A DNA stretch of 64,000 nucleotides. Origin: Tetrahymena thermophila SB210. Taxonomy: Eukaryota > Ciliophora > Oligohymenophorea > Hymenostomatida > Tetrahymenidae. The position numbers were made by a program, and so were the translations under genes. Below, piece by piece: positions 61,637 to 64,000 of this stretch (position 1 is its first letter; every line of letters starts with the position of its first letter). The notes under the pieces are model-generated. The model had not been told where the DNA came from, did no database searches, and saw only the letters and a list, made by a program, of their open reading frames with translations. The stretch lies in contig NW_002476251.1 in the NCBI RefSeq assembly GCF_000189635.1, positions 124,001-188,000 of the forward strand, written 5' to 3'.

Positions 61637-63475
61637 ATGTTGAAAATCACAGATATTAATAATCTCCCTAATAATTAAGATTATTAAAAAGTAGAAATTG
61701 ATTTGAAAGCAAATCTTTTTGGAGAGAAAGGTATAATTGAATTAAATTCTTTTTTGGAAAACTTAAATAGCCTTTCAAGCTTATAAGTTTTATTAAGACC
61801 TACCTTCTATGATACTTACGATGAGGATGGTTGTGAAATATCAAAAATTAAAGATGGCGAAGGTGATAATGCGGCTTCTGGTTTAAGCTGTGCTTTAGCA
61901 AATTTAAAAACCCTTTCAGCTTTGAAACTCAGTTTATCTAAAAATGACATAAGGGATAGGGGTTTTTCTGTTTTAGGATCTGCTTTAGAAAACTTAACTT
62001 AACTAAATTCTTTGAATCTTGATTTGTAAAGTAGTCCTATATGTGAAAAGGGAGCATTTGACTTATTTTAATCTTTAGGAAAAGTATCTAGCCTGACACA
62101 TTTGACACTCTAACTATGTTCTTTTTCTCTTCGCTCAAAAGGCGCTTCTGCATTAGGTTCTGGATTATCAAAGTTAAGTAATCTAATAGAACTTAAAGTT
62201 TATCTTTATTCAAATAGTATTGATGAAGAAGGTGGTTCTGCTTTTTGTTCAGCTTTAGCAAACTTAACTAAATTATAAAATTTTGTGCTTGATATATCTT
62301 GGAATAAAATTGGTTCAAAGGGTGCTTCTGCTTTAAATTCTAGTTTATTAAATTTAACTGACCTATCAACTTTAGAACTTACAATAGATTATTGTAATAT
62401 TAGCGATTAAGATGTCATAAATCTAGGCTCTACTATATCAAACTTAGTTAACATATCAAGTTTAGTAGTCAGATTTATAGGGAATTAATTAAGTGGATAA
62501 GGTTTATCTGGTTTCATCTCTAATTTTGCAAAGTTGATTAAGATATAAGCTTTAAACATCGATTTTTCCAATAATAATATTGGTCAAAATTTTCCATCTG
62601 ATTTATTCTCTCCTCTAGAGCATTTAACTAATCTCCAAGATTTTAAATTTAATTTACAGAAAAATGGAATACGTAGTTAGAGTGCTTAATATTTAGGCTC
62701 TGAATTAGGAAAGTTAACTAACCTTACAAAATTGACACTTCAAATAAATGACAATTAAATTGAAGATGGACTTTCTGATTTAGTATCTCATTTTAAAAAC
62801 TTAACAAAGCTCAAAATTTTGAATCTTCCTTTATATAGTAATAATATATAAGCTTAGGGAGCATCTGGTTTAGGCTCTGCTTTAGCAAATTTAACTTAGC
62901 TATAAGATATGAATATTGAATTATTCTCCAATAAGATAGGCACAGCTGGAATGGCTGGTTTAAGTTAAGGTTTTACAAACTTAACTAACCTCTAAACTTT
63001 ACATCTTTAGTTAATGATAAATCATATTGGGAATGAGAATTCATCTACTTTTGGTACTTTTTTAGATAACTTAAAAAATCTCTAAAAATTCTCACTTAGT
63101 TTATGCTACAATAAATTAAACGCATAGAGTATATTTAGCTTGGGCACTTCTCTAGCAAATCTAACTAAACTCAAAAATTTAAACATCGATATAATGAATA
63201 ATTAATTGGGGTAAGAGGGTGCATTACTACTGGGTTAAGCTTTGGCAAAGTCAAATAGTATCGAAATATTGCACATCATGTTAAACAACAATAATATTGG
63301 CGAAAAGGGTGCATCTGATTTTTTAGTTGCTTTATCAAAGTCATAAAGTCTCATTATATTTACAATTTACTTGTACAACAACGATGTCTATGGAATCAAA
63401 TTAAAAAAAAGATTTGAAAGAAAAATATAAAAAGCTTCTTAATTAATTAAATCCGAAGTAAAAATGGATTTTTGA
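61637..63475 (+). CDS. leucine-rich repeat protein (RNase-inhibitor-like)
   Basis: A single exon of 612 residues built almost wholly of tandem leucine-rich repeats of about 27-30 residues. The recurring core is G-A-S-x-L-G-S-A-L-x-N-L-T-x-L-x-x-L-x-L-x-L-x-x-N-x-I, e.g. GASALNSSLLNLTDLSTLEL and GASGLGSALANLTQLQDMNI. The helix face (SALANL) plus strand (L.L.L..N.I) is typical of RNase-inhibitor-type LRRs, which form horseshoe protein-binding surfaces. No F-box, kinase, NB-ARC or membrane segment precedes or follows, and there is no signal peptide. Ciliates encode many such stand-alone LRR proteins; the partner is unknown. Confidence 0.9.
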
Positions 63476-64000
63476 AAATCAACTAAAATATGAAGTAGAT
63501 TATTCAGGAGTTTTTAAATAAATTCAAATGGTTTAAACTAAATAAAGAATAATTTATTTTAAAATATTAGATGTACACTAAATATCCTTTTAAATAATCA
63601 AATAATGGTAGTTATATATTTTATTGTATAATATAAAAATATAAAATCTATTCGCTGAATATCTTTATTTTTTTTATTTTTGTTTTTACCACTTTATAAA
63701 ATAAATTCATTTGATTTGTGTTAAAAACGTAATATTACCAGATATCAATAATTTTTTACTGATTGATAATTTGTAAAATTTATTATCTTTCAGTACTTAT
63801 TATAACGATCATATTATTTATTACTTAAAATTTTTTTTTGAATGTAAATAATAATTATTTAATTTTTTATTAGATAAAGAGTAATTTATTATTGGAATAT
63901 TTATTGTTGCAGTTAAACTTTTTAATTCATTCATTCATTTATAAATAAATAAATATTTTTTAATTCTAACATAGTTAAGAGTAATACAATTTTTAAAATA
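63476..64000. other. AT-rich intergenic end of window
   Basis: No gene, RNA or repeat supported up to the window edge. Confidence 0.6.

Noticed and set aside
1..64000. Telomere repeats, transposase or reverse transcriptase genes, CRISPR arrays
   Set aside because: Scanned by eye: no C4A2/G4T2 runs, no mobile-element proteins and no regularly spaced repeats. The only repeats are local duplications and microsatellites.

Overview
The window reads as macronuclear-style DNA from a ciliate close to Tetrahymena. It is extremely AT-rich (coding and non-coding alike). Long reading frames appear only when TAA and TAG are read as glutamine and TGA is the sole stop. Most introns are short (about 47-112 nt) GT...AG introns with T/A-rich bodies, and gene-free spacers of 0.3-2.6 kb are almost pure A+T. 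Under the standard code every gene here looks like fragments. All gene models below were built by hand with the ciliate code; exon sums are divisible by three and each model ends on TGA. No telomere repeats, transposase, rRNA, CRISPR array or prokaryotic operon structure was seen.

Layout. 0-7 kb: 3' end of a Gln/Asn-rich gene (+), a small secreted or GPI-anchored Cys protein (+), and a 1255-residue coiled-coil protein (-). 8-11.3 kb: an 11-exon condensin kleisin gene of the CAP-H/Barren family (-). 14-16.4 kb: a polyglutamine protein ending in an exactly 43-residue CCT motif (+). 17.2-18.2 kb: patatin-like lipase (-). 18.8-22.4 kb: divergent protein kinase with a long prion-like Q/N tail (-). 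22.8-24.2 kb: B-box zinc-finger coiled-coil protein (+). 24.3-25.2 kb: tandem duplication of the 3' end and flank of the next gene. 25.1-28.8 kb: half-size ABCA-type ABC transporter with nine introns (-). 30.7-34.1 kb: cyclic-nucleotide-binding-domain protein (+). 34.6 kb: tRNA-Phe(GAA) (+). 35.3-42.9 kb: giant 12-exon multipass membrane protein with a PAS domain (+). 43.8-48.4 kb: protein kinase fused to TPR repeats (+). 48.6-49.3 kb: a second, more decayed intergenic duplication. 49.5-52.1 kb: SPX-EXS phosphate transporter of the XPR1/PHO1 type (+). 53.0-59.3 kb: giant protein with a pseudokinase domain followed by MORN repeats (-). 59.9-61.2 kb: sperm-tail PG-rich repeat (SHIPPO) protein (-). 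61.6-63.5 kb: leucine-rich repeat protein (+).

The genes do not form an operon or an obvious single pathway. What recurs is signalling architecture typical of ciliates: two kinases with altered motifs, one pseudokinase, a CNBD protein and a PAS/membrane protein. Several products have cilium/cortex flavour (SHIPPO, MORN, coiled coil). The most novel-looking items are the pseudokinase-MORN giant, the CCT-motif polyQ protein outside plants, the Q/N-tailed kinase, and the duplication that copied the last codons of the ABC transporter gene.
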